A DNA stretch of 11,207 nt from Pseudomonadota bacterium (GTDB lineage Bacteria; Pseudomonadota; Alphaproteobacteria; Rhizobiales; Rhizobiaceae): contig JAEWOP010000031.1 in NCBI GenBank assembly GCA_023399635.1, positions 1 through 11,207 on the forward strand, written 5' to 3'. The notes beneath the pieces are model-generated. The model did no database searches and was not told where the DNA came from. It saw only the letters and a program-made list of their open reading frames with translations. Positions 1 through 7,182 of this stretch are shown here, piece after piece (position 1 is the first letter of the stretch; each line of letters begins with the position of its first letter). Made by a program: the position numbers and the translations under genes.

Positions 1-494
1 CGCGAGTATTTTCCGTCCGGCACGTAAGGAATGAAATAGAGCTTGCCATCCGGTCCGGAAATCGCGTTGCGGATATCCTTGTGGCTGTCAAAGAATGCCT
101 TGAGGTTGGGGGCGTGTTCCTCGATCAAATCATCAAGCGGAACAAATGCACCTTCCAGCCCGTAACGAATGAAGTCTTCCTTCAGGCCGCCCGACGCATC
201 ACCGCCGACGATGTCGGGAAGGTCACCCGAAGCGATCAACAGGTTGAAGGCATCGCGGCTGCTGGTGGTCGCCAGCGATGCGACGTTGCGCACACGGATA
301 TTGGTGATCTCCGCAGCCTTCTGCTCCACCGGCCACTTTTCCGAATAGACGTATTTGTCGCGGAAGTGGAAGTGGATCGTCAGCTCCAACGGGTCTTCTG
401 ATATTTTGCCCGTATCTTGCGCGAAGGCCGGCAAGGCCATTGTCGCTGCAGTCATCAACGCCAGAAGGGGCGTGCCTTTTCGCAGTTTTCTCAC
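1..494 (-). CDS. Sugar ABC transporter periplasmic solute-binding protein (3' end outside window)
   Basis: This is the N-terminal 164 residues of an extracellular solute-binding protein of the family 1/LplA type; the rest lies beyond the window edge. The start is GTG at 494, chosen because a GGGAGGA ribosome binding site (501-507) sits 6 nt upstream and because a signal peptide follows directly: basic VRKLRK, a hydrophobic stretch to about residue 23, and an AFA|Q cleavage site near residue 25. There is no lipobox cysteine, as expected for a soluble periplasmic protein in a Gram-negative cell. The mature part carries family-typical segments such as SGDLPDIVGGD and DGKLYFIPYVPDGKY. It is the last visible gene of the minus-strand importer operon, 21 bp after the second permease. 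It should capture the substrate and deliver it to the permease pair. By its permease partners the ligand is probably an oligosaccharide or a uronate-containing sugar, but that is inference. Confidence 0.9.
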   Translation of the reverse strand, partial: MRKLRKGTPLLALMTAATMALPAFAQDTGKISEDPLELTIHFHFRDKYVYSEKWPVEQKAAEITNIRVRNVASLATTSSRDAFNLLIASGDLPDIVGGDASGGLKEDFIRYGLEGAFVPLDDLIEEHAPNLKAFFDSHKDIRNAISGPDGKLYFIPYVPDGKYS

Positions 495-515
495 AGGTTC
501 TCCTCCCTTGTGCAG

Positions 516-1397
516 CTACTCTTTGACCCCGCCCAGCAAAATTCCCTTTGTGAAATACTTCTGGGCGTAGGGGTAAATGATAAGGACGGGGATGATCGAC
601 GCGATCATGATGGCGGAGGTCACCGTCTCGAATGAATAATGGGCTGTGAGCAGGCTCGAAGCGAACTCGTCGTTCGAATTGAGGTCGACGATGACGCGCT
701 TGAGGTAGACCTGCAGCGGGATTTTCTCCTCGCCACGCAGGAGCACCATTGCCCAGAAATACCCGTTCCAGCGCGAGACAATGCAGAACAGCGCCACCGT
801 GACGATGGCCGGTTTGGAAAGCGGAATGAATACTTTCCACAGCAGTTGCAACTCGCTTGCGCCGTCCATCTTGGCGGCTTCCTCGAAGGATTTCGGCACG
901 GCTTCGAAGAAGTTTCGCAACAGGATGACATTGAAGGCGCTGGCCGCGAACCCGATGATGATACCAAAGCGGCTGTCGAGCAGGCCGAGATCCCGCATGT
1001 TCAGGAAGAAGGGGATCATGCCGGCATGAAACCAGAGCGTGAAGGCAATCGCGATATTGAAGAACGTGCGACCGCGCAGACGCTTGCGTGACAATGCATA
1101 AGCGCCCGGGATCATGATCAGCAGGCTCATGAATGTACCGCCGAACGTGTAGATGAACGTGTTGCCGTAAGCGATCCAGAACATCCTGTCCGAGAGGACA
1201 TGTTCATAGGCCGCCAGCGTGACATCGACCGGCCAAAGGGTGACGCGACCGGCAGTCACCGCGGCCCCTGAGGATATCGAAACTGCTGCGACGTAAATGA
1301 ACGGGTAAAGCGTCGACAGAACGAATAGCCCTAGAAGAATGGCGTTAGCCCAGCCAAAAATCCTGTCGCCACGCGAATAGAGATTGAAACTTGTCAT
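516..1397 (-). CDS. Carbohydrate ABC transporter permease, LplC/YtcP type
   Basis: This is a 293-residue inner-membrane permease of the binding-protein-dependent transport family (MalG side, LplC/YtcP-like). Hydrophobic segments lie near residues 16-38, 80-102, 112-131, 145-160, 197-215 and 258-278, consistent with six membrane spans. The EAA loop that docks on the ATPase is clear: FEEAAKMDGASELQLLWKVF at 171-190, followed by IPLSKPAI. The C-terminal end YAQKYFTKGILLGGVKE is characteristic of this subfamily. The ATG at 1397 was chosen because a GAGGA motif lies 7 nt upstream and overlaps the stop of the preceding permease gene; a longer open frame upstream runs antiparallel within that gene and has no family support. 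It pairs with the LplB-type permease 10 bp upstream to form the heterodimeric channel. Confidence 0.94.
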   Translation of the reverse strand: MTSFNLYSRGDRIFGWANAILLGLFVLSTLYPFIYVAAVSISSGAAVTAGRVTLWPVDVTLAAYEHVLSDRMFWIAYGNTFIYTFGGTFMSLLIMIPGAYALSRKRLRGRTFFNIAIAFTLWFHAGMIPFFLNMRDLGLLDSRFGIIIGFAASAFNVILLRNFFEAVPKSFEEAAKMDGASELQLLWKVFIPLSKPAIVTVALFCIVSRWNGYFWAMVLLRGEEKIPLQVYLKRVIVDLNSNDEFASSLLTAHYSFETVTSAIMIASIIPVLIIYPYAQKYFTKGILLGGVKE

Positions 1398-1407
1398 TTT
1401 CAGTTCC

Positions 1408-2337
1408 TCACCACAGCGATGTCGACGAGACTCGTCGGCTGATGCGGTTTGCCGAATAGACCAGCACGAAAGCGATAACCGCATTGAACAGGCCGGCGGC
1501 CGTTGCCAGGTCGTACTGGGTACCTTGCAGACCGGTGCGGTAGATGAAGGTCGAAACGACGTCGGCAGTCTCGTAGGTGGAAGGGCGGTAGAGAAGGATG
1601 ATGTATTCGAAACCGACCTCGACCAGATTGCCAATGCGAATGATGAGCATGATGACAATCGTGGGGAGAATGCACGGCAGCGTGATCCGCCACATCATCT
1701 GCCAGCGCGAGGCTCCATCGACCCTCGCGGACTCGTAAAGGGTTGGGCTCACACCGGCGATTGCTGCCAGATAGACGATCGATTCAAACCCCGACTCCTT
1801 CCAGACCGACGAGCCGATGAAGACAGGCCGAAACCATTCGGGCTGCGTAAGGAAATATATCGGTTCAAGCCCGATGCCCTTCAGCAGAAGATTGACGATG
1901 CCGATGGATGGGGAGAGGAAATTGATGACGATACCCGCAACGATCACCACGGAGATGAAGTGGGGCAGGTAAACGATCGTCTGGGCCCAGCGCTTGCCGA
2001 TTTCGCTCTGAACCTCGTTAAACATCAAGGCCAGAATGATGGGGACCGGAAACGCGAAGATGAGACCGAGGCCACTGATGGTGATGGTGTTCCAGAATGC
2101 ACGAACGAACATGTCATTCTGGAAAAGCTCGATGAAATTCGCAAAGCCGACCCACGGACTTTTCTCGATGCCACGGAAAATCGAAAAATCCTGAAAAGCG
2201 ATGACCAGGCCGTACATCGGCTTGTAAAGAAAGAGTGCAAACCAGATGGCCATGGGGGCAAGAAGCAAATAAAGCTGCCAGTCACGGCGCACATCTTGCC
2301 AGAGCTCGTGTAGCGACTCCTGAAGATACTGTCTCAT
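1408..2337 (-). CDS. Carbohydrate ABC transporter permease, LplB/YteP type
   Basis: This 309-residue inner-membrane permease belongs to the LplB/YteP branch of the sugar permeases (MalF side). Diagnostic features are the N-terminal YLLLAPMAIWFALFLYKPMYG (about 23-43), the FQDFSIFRGI segment (48-57), YLPHFISVVIVAGIVINF (123-140), and the EAA loop YESARVDGASRWQMMWRITL (201-220) followed by PCILPTI. About six membrane segments are expected. Its ATG overlaps the stop of the ATPase gene in an ATGA arrangement (2334-2337), a sign of translational coupling. Homologues in Firmicutes often rely on a shared ATPase encoded elsewhere; here the ATPase is in the same operon. The family is known for aldouronate, rhamnogalacturonan-fragment and related oligosaccharide uptake, but the substrate here cannot be deduced. 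Confidence 0.95.
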   Translation of the reverse strand: MRQYLQESLHELWQDVRRDWQLYLLLAPMAIWFALFLYKPMYGLVIAFQDFSIFRGIEKSPWVGFANFIELFQNDMFVRAFWNTITISGLGLIFAFPVPIILALMFNEVQSEIGKRWAQTIVYLPHFISVVIVAGIVINFLSPSIGIVNLLLKGIGLEPIYFLTQPEWFRPVFIGSSVWKESGFESIVYLAAIAGVSPTLYESARVDGASRWQMMWRITLPCILPTIVIMLIIRIGNLVEVGFEYIILLYRPSTYETADVVSTFIYRTGLQGTQYDLATAAGLFNAVIAFVLVYSANRISRRVSSTSLW

Positions 2338-3449
2338 GGCCGCGCCCTGCCGGCGGCCGTGAGAGATCTGCCGCTTGCGGCGGCAAAAACATGGATGCGC
2401 GCCGTATCGATACCGAGCCGGGTAACGCCGTTTAGCGAGTGATCCGCATAAAGCGTTTCGGCTTTGGCGATGAAGGACTGGCCATCGGCCTTCCCGTGCA
2501 ACAGTGCCTCGGCACCAAGCGGTTCAACGAGGTCGATGCTGCAATTGAGCACGTCCTGTCCATCGGCCACTTCTACGGACATGATTTCGGGTCTGATGCC
2601 GAGTTTCACCGGCTGGCCTTGCACCGCGTTCCGGGCAAAGGCATCGGGGATCGTCAGGCTTTGTCCGGCATCACCCGTGAGCACGGCTTTGGCGTAGCCA
2701 CCCTGCTTGTCGATTGTCGCGTCAAAAAGGTTCATGGGTGGAGAGCCGATGAAGCTGGCGACAAAAACATTCGCCGGCTCAAGAAAGACTTCCATCGGCG
2801 AGCCGACTTGCTCGATATTGCCGCGGTTCATGATGACTATACGGTCGGCCAGTGTCATCGCCTCGACCTGATCGTGGGTCACATAGACGCTCGTCGCCTG
2901 CATGCGCTTGTGCAGCTGCTTGATCTCAGCTCGCATATGGGTGCGCAGCTTGGCATCAAGATTGGAAAGTGGCTCATCGAAGAGGAAAATCTTGGGGCGA
3001 CGTACGATCGCGCGCCCCATGGCAACACGCTGACGCTGCCCGCCCGACAGGTCGGCTGGCTTACGTGCGAGATATTCCGTCAGACCAAGGATTTGGGCGG
3101 CTTCGGCAACGGCCTTGTCGACCACATTGCGCTTTTCACCGCGCACGCGCAGGCCGAAAGCAATGTTCTCGGCGACGTTGAGATGCGGATAAAGCGCGTA
3201 GTTCTGGAACACCATGGCGACATCGCGATCTTTCGGGGCGATCTTGTTGACCACCCGCCCATCAATCGCGACGGTGCCGCCGGAGATGTCCTCAAGACCT
3301 GCGAGCATGCGCAGTGTGGTGGATTTTCCGCAGCCCGAGGGGCCGACGAGCACGACGAATTCTTGCGGTTGAATGGAAAGGTTGATGCCATGTACGACTT
3401 CGAGAGCACCGTAGCGCTTGACGACGTCGTTGATTTGAACTGCGGACAT
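2334..3449 (-). CDS. Sugar ABC transporter ATP-binding protein, MalK/UgpC/MsmK type
   Basis: This 371-residue cytoplasmic ATPase energises the importer encoded downstream. All nucleotide-binding motifs are intact: Walker A GPSGCGKST (36-44), Q-loop FQNY (81-84), signature LSGGQ (134-138), Walker B IFLFDEP (154-160), D-loop SNLD (162-165) and switch histidine H192 in YVTHD. After about residue 235 comes the regulatory/OB-fold domain of the MalK-UgpC group (FIGSPPMNLF, KLGIRPE, the last about 100 residues), so length and layout match the CUT1 family. ATG at 3449 is preceded by a strong GAGGAGG ribosome binding site (3458-3464), 34 bp after the GntR gene. Its stop overlaps the next permease start by 4 bp. 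I do not assign a specific sugar, and ugpC is a family name only. Confidence 0.96.
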   Translation of the reverse strand: MSAVQINDVVKRYGALEVVHGINLSIQPQEFVVLVGPSGCGKSTTLRMLAGLEDISGGTVAIDGRVVNKIAPKDRDVAMVFQNYALYPHLNVAENIAFGLRVRGEKRNVVDKAVAEAAQILGLTEYLARKPADLSGGQRQRVAMGRAIVRRPKIFLFDEPLSNLDAKLRTHMRAEIKQLHKRMQATSVYVTHDQVEAMTLADRIVIMNRGNIEQVGSPMEVFLEPANVFVASFIGSPPMNLFDATIDKQGGYAKAVLTGDAGQSLTIPDAFARNAVQGQPVKLGIRPEIMSVEVADGQDVLNCSIDLVEPLGAEALLHGKADGQSFIAKAETLYADHSLNGVTRLGIDTARIHVFAAASGRSLTAAGRARP

Positions 3450-3483
3450 GAAAGGCCCCTCCTCAAAAGCCTTGAATGTTCAG

Positions 3484-4272
3484 TCAGGCAGGGGCCTTGG
3501 CTCCTCTTGACACACGCTTCCTGGTGACGCGCGTATTGACCTGTTCGATGAAGGTCCAGATTTTGGGGTTCTTGGAGAGCTCTGCGATTTTGGATTCCAG
3601 CGATCCCAGATGACGCTGTATGGCGTCACGCGCTGCCTCGACGTTGCCAGACTCGATCGCATTCACGATCGCATCGTGCTCTTCGATAACTTTTTCCGTG
3701 CGACGTACAGCAAATACCCTTTTCAGGTGGCGCATGCGGTCCATTTCACCTTTGGCCTGATTGACGACGCTCCAGGCGCCGGGCAGGCGAGCCGCTGCGA
3801 AAATCGTGCGGTGGAATTCCTCGTCGAGCAGGAAAAAGTCAGTAAACTCTTCATCGGCCGCGGCGGTACGCTGCTGCGAAAGACAGGTCTTCAGGCGGGC
3901 GATATCTTCAAGTGAGTGCCGCTTGGCAGCCTCTATCACCGCGCCTTCTTCAAGCTTGAAGCGGATGAAACACGCTTCCATGTAACGCTGCACGTCGATC
4001 GGCGAGATATAGGTGCCACCCTGCGGTACGACGGTCACGAAACCTTCCTCTGCAAGGCGAATGATCGCCTCGCGCACCGGCGTCTTGCTCACATGCAACA
4101 ACGCCGCGATTTCCTTTTCGGACAGAGCCCGACCCGGCAGCAGCTTCACTTCCACAATCAATTGGCGAAGCAACGCGTGGATCCGATTGGTCATGTTTCC
4201 CTCAACCGGCAAGTCCTGCGGCGTCACAAGATCGGACAAAGGCAAAGATGGGAATTCAATGGTGTTAGACAT
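3484..4272 (-). CDS. GntR-family transcriptional regulator, FCD (FadR-type) effector domain
   Basis: This 262-residue regulator has an N-terminal winged helix-turn-helix at about residues 27-90 (LSEKEIAALLHVSKTPVREA and GFVTVVPQGGTYIS) and a C-terminal all-helical FCD domain at about 95-225. The FCD domain keeps its typical metal-site residues: D150 and H154 in LLDEEFH, H199 in EEHD and H221 in QRHL. FCD regulators bind small carboxylates or sugar acids and usually repress the adjacent catabolic or transport operon. This one heads the ABC importer operon and is therefore its likely regulator. ATG 4272 was preferred; an in-frame TTG at 4284 would add four residues. Neither has a convincing ribosome binding site, so the exact start is uncertain. 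Three 20-bp-phased elements overlap the start and leader, suggesting autoregulation. Confidence 0.93.
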   Translation of the reverse strand: MSNTIEFPSLPLSDLVTPQDLPVEGNMTNRIHALLRQLIVEVKLLPGRALSEKEIAALLHVSKTPVREAIIRLAEEGFVTVVPQGGTYISPIDVQRYMEACFIRFKLEEGAVIEAAKRHSLEDIARLKTCLSQQRTAAADEEFTDFFLLDEEFHRTIFAAARLPGAWSVVNQAKGEMDRMRHLKRVFAVRRTEKVIEEHDAIVNAIESGNVEAARDAIQRHLGSLESKIAELSKNPKIWTFIEQVNTRVTRKRVSRGAKAPA

Positions 4273-4315
4273 ATCAATAACCAAACTGAGATATCAGAAT
4301 ATAAGTTGACATATC
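4268..4315. promoter_or_regulatory. Three 8-bp elements at exact 20-bp spacing: candidate operator of the GntR/ABC operon
   Basis: GACATATC at 4268-4275, GAGATATC at 4288-4295 and GACATATC at 4308-4315 start exactly 20 bp apart, about two helical turns. The first covers the gntR start codon. An additional dyad, AGATAT (4289-4294) against ATATCT (4311-4316), links the two distal elements. The position fits an autoregulated operator. That the adjacent GntR protein binds here is inference. Confidence 0.5.
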
Positions 4316-4336
4316 TGTTGGTTTTTCGGAAGTCAA
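4308..4336 (-). promoter_or_regulatory. Possible sigma-70-type promoter of the gntR-ABC operon
   Basis: On the minus strand TTGACT (4336-4331) is followed after 17 bp by TATGTC (4313-4308). The -35 is good and the -10 is weak. The -10 lies inside the third phased element, so a bound repressor would block it. A better -10-like hexamer, TATATT (4303-4298), has no matching -35 at normal spacing. Confidence 0.3.
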
Positions 4337-5096
4337 GCTTGTGATGACAATGGAGATGTCGACATGCCCACAAATCATCCGGATTTTCTACAGAAAGCAT
4401 CTTCACCCGCAGGGGCTAACACATTGATTAAAAAACATTTTCAGTCCGCCTGTGAGTGGCTCGGAATATGCCGTTCGAAAGCGGTGCGTCCGGGAAAGTG
4501 TGAACATCCGGCGCAGTTGTTCGGGAGGCTTCGACACGTTTGATCGCTGCAATCGAAGCTGGCGTGGATTCAGACGCAGGCTGAATTCGCCATAGCAAAG
4601 TTCGTTGACAAGCTGATTTTGGGCCAGCCAACATCAATTCCGCCAACATTGCTTCGTCAACCTTCGCTCCTTCGAAGCATAGAGCAGAGGCCCATTTTGG
4701 AGACGTGCGATCACAGCGCGCGATGATGCAGTCCAGAGGCAATATCAACGTTCCATCCATCGCACGTGCGGCGTTCTACCGGTTGATGAAATACAGAAGT
4801 CCCCAGTCCTATTGCGGGAAAAGAACGCTTAACAAGAAAGTGGAGATCCAAACAGGAAATCAATTGGATCTGGATTAGTCCGCCGGGGCGCTTGGGTTCG
4901 AATCTCGACAAGTGTTGATCTATCGGCGCTCGAGAGCTCCTCGCCGGATGTCTATTGAGGAATATTCGCGAAAGCATGAAGCGCCACGCCGATCTTCTGA
5001 GCCGCAGCGGCGAGGCTTTTATCCGTCGTCCACGAGCTTGATCATCGATCGGGGAGGATTGAAGTCAACAGATGGGCATCAGTATGCCAGCGTCAG
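4337..5096. other. Long intergenic stretch, no supported gene
   Basis: About 0.76 kb between the gntR and lysR genes, both on the minus strand. I checked all frames and found only short or stop-broken reading frames with no recognisable domain and no convincing ribosome binding site. The longest minus frame, 4428-4760, has unconvincing composition and no family resemblance. Fragments such as RFEPKRPGGLIQI (minus strand, around 4870-4910) vaguely recall rve-type transposases, but too weakly to call. The stretch may be decayed mobile or coding DNA. The right part also contains whatever 3' signal ends the lysR transcript; I see no clear terminator. Confidence 0.5.
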
Positions 5097-5978
5097 TCAA
5101 CGGGCTATACCGTACGGATCGCTAAGCCTGCTCAAGTGCTGGTGCAGCCTATCTATAATCGCGACGCGCGTCCCGGCCCGCCTTTGCACGAGCCCGATAG
5201 GCCGAAATATCTGCGGCTCACCAAATGGCGCCGAGACAATCGGCACAGCGATATCTCTCAGCGCGATCCAGGGCACCACGGACACGCCGAGACCATGAAT
5301 TACGCAAGAGACCACTGACGCGATCGTGTCGATCTCGGCTATCAGGTTCGGGGCGACGCCGGTTTTTGCAAGCTCGGTCTCGATGATCTGGGCCAATCTG
5401 AACCGACTGTTGAACCTGACATAAGGCATCGTCGACAGCATGTCGATGCCGGACATTTGGGGAGTGCCCTTGGGAGCGATCACCAGCAGAGGTTCGTTGA
5501 TAAAGGGGTGCCACCTAAGCGCTGAAGGGATTCCAGAGTACTCGGCGACCATCGCGCAGTCCAGGCGGCCGGACAGGACGCCGCTCATCAATTCATCTGT
5601 ATTGGCGACCTGTAGCTTGATCCTGAGATCAGGATAATCTGCCTTGAGGGCGACGATTGAGAGAGGCAGGAGCGAAAGCGCACTTGAGCGAACGGAGCCG
5701 ATTGTGAAGGTCCCGCTGATGGCTCTGCCGGAGATAGTGTCAATGATGTTGTCTGCATCACGCACCAGAGTACGTGCTGCTTCGAGCATCTGCAGCCCAT
5801 GGCCGTTAAGCGTGATCGGCCGGCTCGAGCGATCGAAGAGTTCTCCGCTGACCTCTAATTCCAGTGCCTGCATCTGCTGACTGACTGCGGATGGGGTCAA
5901 ACCGACGGCCTCAGCAGCCTTTGCAAAAGTTCCGTGCTCAGCGATCGCGATGAAGGTTTTCAGTTGCCGCGTATCCAA
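5097..5978 (-). CDS. LysR-family transcriptional regulator
   Basis: This 293-residue LysR-type regulator is of normal family length. The N-terminal winged helix-turn-helix is clear: MDTRQLKTFIAIAEHGTFAK, AAEAVGLTPSAVSQQMQALE (about 21-40), LFDRSSRPITLNGHG. The co-inducer-binding domain spans about 90-290 (FTIGSVRSSALSLLP, GRLDCAMV, VSCVIHGLGVSVVPW). The start is TTG: it is the only start codon in frame after an upstream TAG at 5991-5993, and GGAGG at 5984-5988 sits 5 nt before it. An ATG at 5983 is out of frame. The gene is divergent from the dehydrogenase-aldolase-transporter operon, the classic arrangement in which a LysR protein activates the neighbouring operon and represses itself. The inducer is probably the transported acid or a pathway intermediate, which is inference. 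Confidence 0.93.
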   Translation of the reverse strand: MDTRQLKTFIAIAEHGTFAKAAEAVGLTPSAVSQQMQALELEVSGELFDRSSRPITLNGHGLQMLEAARTLVRDADNIIDTISGRAISGTFTIGSVRSSALSLLPLSIVALKADYPDLRIKLQVANTDELMSGVLSGRLDCAMVAEYSGIPSALRWHPFINEPLLVIAPKGTPQMSGIDMLSTMPYVRFNSRFRLAQIIETELAKTGVAPNLIAEIDTIASVVSCVIHGLGVSVVPWIALRDIAVPIVSAPFGEPQIFRPIGLVQRRAGTRVAIIDRLHQHLSRLSDPYGIAR

Positions 5979-5983
5979 ACCAT

Positions 5984-5988
5984 CCTCC
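5984..5988 (-). promoter_or_regulatory. Ribosome binding site deciding the lysR TTG start
   Basis: GGAGG on the minus strand, 5 nt before TTG at 5978. It supports TTG as the real start because no ATG or GTG is available in frame. Confidence 0.75.
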
Positions 5989-6022
5989 GACTAATTAAGA
6001 TTATCTGTTCATCTTGGCCAGA

Positions 6023-6037
6023 ATTATTCGCTTTAAT
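6023..6037. promoter_or_regulatory. LysR-box-like dyad (ATTA-N7-TAAT)
   Basis: ATTATTCGCTTTAAT is an interrupted palindrome that fits the T-N11-A motif of LysR-type binding sites. It lies about 45 bp from the lysR start in the divergent gap, a usual position for the primary recognition site. Binding by the neighbouring LysR protein is inferred. Confidence 0.5.
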
Positions 6038-6157
6038 CAAGAGAGGCTTATGTTAACTTCCGCTCAGGAGACGCCAGGAGGAGCTTTGGCGTATGGGAGG
6101 ATGGCTACGCTGCGCGCTCAGCGCTCGCGTCCTCGCACATTCCAGTTCGAGGTACGC

Positions 6158-7150
6158 ATGGGAAGCCGAAACATCCTGGTCACTGGACCAGCCATCAACG
6201 AACAAGCAGTCAAGCTGATCGCCGAGAACGGCTATCAGGTGTCTTACGTTCCCCCTTACACGAGCGAAGACGACCTGGTCCGGATTGTGACGGAACTTGA
6301 TCCTGTCGGCGTGGTGGTGCGCATGGGGCGGTTCGGCTCCGCAGCGATTGAAGCCGCGCCTTCGCTACGTGTCCTTTCCAAGCACGGGGTTGGGGTTGAC
6401 AACATCGACGTGGACGCCGCGTCTCGCCGCGAAATCCCCGTTGTCGTCGCCGCTGGCGCAAATGCGCTTTCGGTCGCTGAACATGCGATTGCACTACTTT
6501 TTGCCGTGGTAAAGCGGATTGTGCCGCTCGACAGCAGCCTGCGCGCTGGGCGCTGGGAGAAGGCGGGCTTTGCTGGCAAGGAGCTGGCTGGCATGACTAT
6601 CGGCCTTGTCGGGTTCGGCGCGATTGCTCGGCAAACTGCTTTGTTCGCTAAGGGTTTTGGCTTGAAGGTCCAAGCCTTCGACCCCTTTACAGATGAGGCG
6701 GCGTTTGCCGAGGCAGGTGTCCGCCAGGTGACTGATGTCGACCGCCTCCTCTCCTCGTCGGATATCTTGAGCCTGCACTGCCCCTTGACGCCCGACACGC
6801 GGAATTTGCTTGATGACCGCCGGCTCGGCCTGATGAAGCCGGGATCGTTCGTTATCAATACAGCCCGGGGCGGCCTGATCGATGAGGATGCCCTTCTTCG
6901 CGCTGTCGAAAGCGGACAGATTGCCGGGGCCGGGCTTGACACGTTCCAGACAGAGCCTCCTGGAGACAACCACCCGTTCTGGCAGAATCAGCGGATCGTC
7001 GTCACGCCGCATATCGGCGGCGTAACCCAGGAGGCGAACGTTCGCGTCGGCGTCGATGCCGTCGAGGGCATTCTTGCGATCGTGGAAGGTCGTGAGCTTG
7101 GCCGCGAGAGGATCGTGAACCATCGCGCGCTGGCAAAGACACCTGCCTGA
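6158..7150 (+). CDS. D-2-hydroxyacid dehydrogenase, SerA/phosphoglycerate dehydrogenase-like
   Basis: This 330-residue NAD(P)-dependent enzyme of the D-isomer-specific 2-hydroxyacid dehydrogenase family interconverts a 2-hydroxy acid and its 2-oxo acid in the cytoplasm. The nucleotide-binding domain (about 98-287) contains GLVGFGAIA (149-157), with Ala in place of the third glycine of GxGxxG, and D175 in AFDP, which favours NAD over NADP. The catalytic set is complete: R237 in TARGG, E266 in TEP and H285 in TPHIGG. SKHGVGVDNID (74-84) is typical of SerA-like members, but there is no C-terminal ACT domain, so a role in serine synthesis is not implied. ATG 6158 was chosen because GAGG at 6149-6152 is well spaced and MGSRNILVTGP begins the family fold; in-frame ATGs at 6050 and 6101 would add non-conserved residues. 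It is first in the operon, 32 bp before the aldolase-like gene. Confidence 0.93.
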   Translation: MGSRNILVTGPAINEQAVKLIAENGYQVSYVPPYTSEDDLVRIVTELDPVGVVVRMGRFGSAAIEAAPSLRVLSKHGVGVDNIDVDAASRREIPVVVAAGANALSVAEHAIALLFAVVKRIVPLDSSLRAGRWEKAGFAGKELAGMTIGLVGFGAIARQTALFAKGFGLKVQAFDPFTDEAAFAEAGVRQVTDVDRLLSSSDILSLHCPLTPDTRNLLDDRRLGLMKPGSFVINTARGGLIDEDALLRAVESGQIAGAGLDTFQTEPPGDNHPFWQNQRIVVTPHIGGVTQEANVRVGVDAVEGILAIVEGRELGRERIVNHRALAKTPA

Positions 7151-7170
7151 AAAAGACAATCAAGATCATC

Positions 7171-7176
7171 GAGGAG
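7171..7176 (+). promoter_or_regulatory. Ribosome binding site deciding the TTG start of the RraA-family gene
   Basis: GAGGAG lies 6 nt before TTG at 7183. It supports this non-ATG start, after which the reading frame matches the family N-terminus. Confidence 0.7.
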
Positions 7177-7182
7177 AATACG

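Larger units (their letters stand above)
5979..6157. promoter_or_regulatory. Divergent control region between lysR and the hydroxyacid dehydrogenase operon
   Basis: The 179 bp between the lysR start and the preferred dehydrogenase start must hold promoters for both directions. The lysR-proximal part (about 5990-6040) is AT-rich, as expected for promoter DNA, and contains a LysR-box-like dyad. I could not assign reliable -35/-10 pairs on either strand. The 6050-6157 part is open in frame with the dehydrogenase, so either a long leader or an N-terminal extension is possible. Confidence 0.6.

Noticed and set aside
1384..2313. Long plus-strand open frame (309 codons) opposite the LplB-type permease.
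   Set aside because: Antisense to a clear permease; the predicted product is highly charged and resembles nothing known.
2439..3527. Long plus-strand open frame (362 codons) opposite the ATPase gene.
   Set aside because: It is antisense to a gene with all ABC ATPase motifs; long antisense frames are common in GC-rich genes and the product has no family features.
4282..4284. TTG as an alternative gntR start, four codons upstream.
   Set aside because: No ribosome binding site favours it over ATG 4272, and the extra residues add no family sequence; kept only as a possibility.
4428..4760. Minus-strand open frame of 110 codons in the gntR-lysR gap.
   Set aside because: No recognisable domain, no good ribosome binding site, composition unlike the neighbouring genes.
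4825..4915. tRNA-like T-arm (GGGTTCGAATCTC near 4894-4906) with a partly complementary acceptor-like segment at 4825-4831.
   Set aside because: No D-arm or anticodon arm fits between them, the acceptor has a mismatch, and the total length would suit only a long-variable-arm tRNA, which is not seen. Probably chance.
6256..7159. Minus-strand open frames opposite the first dehydrogenase.
   Set aside because: Antisense to a gene with intact catalytic residues; no supporting start signals.
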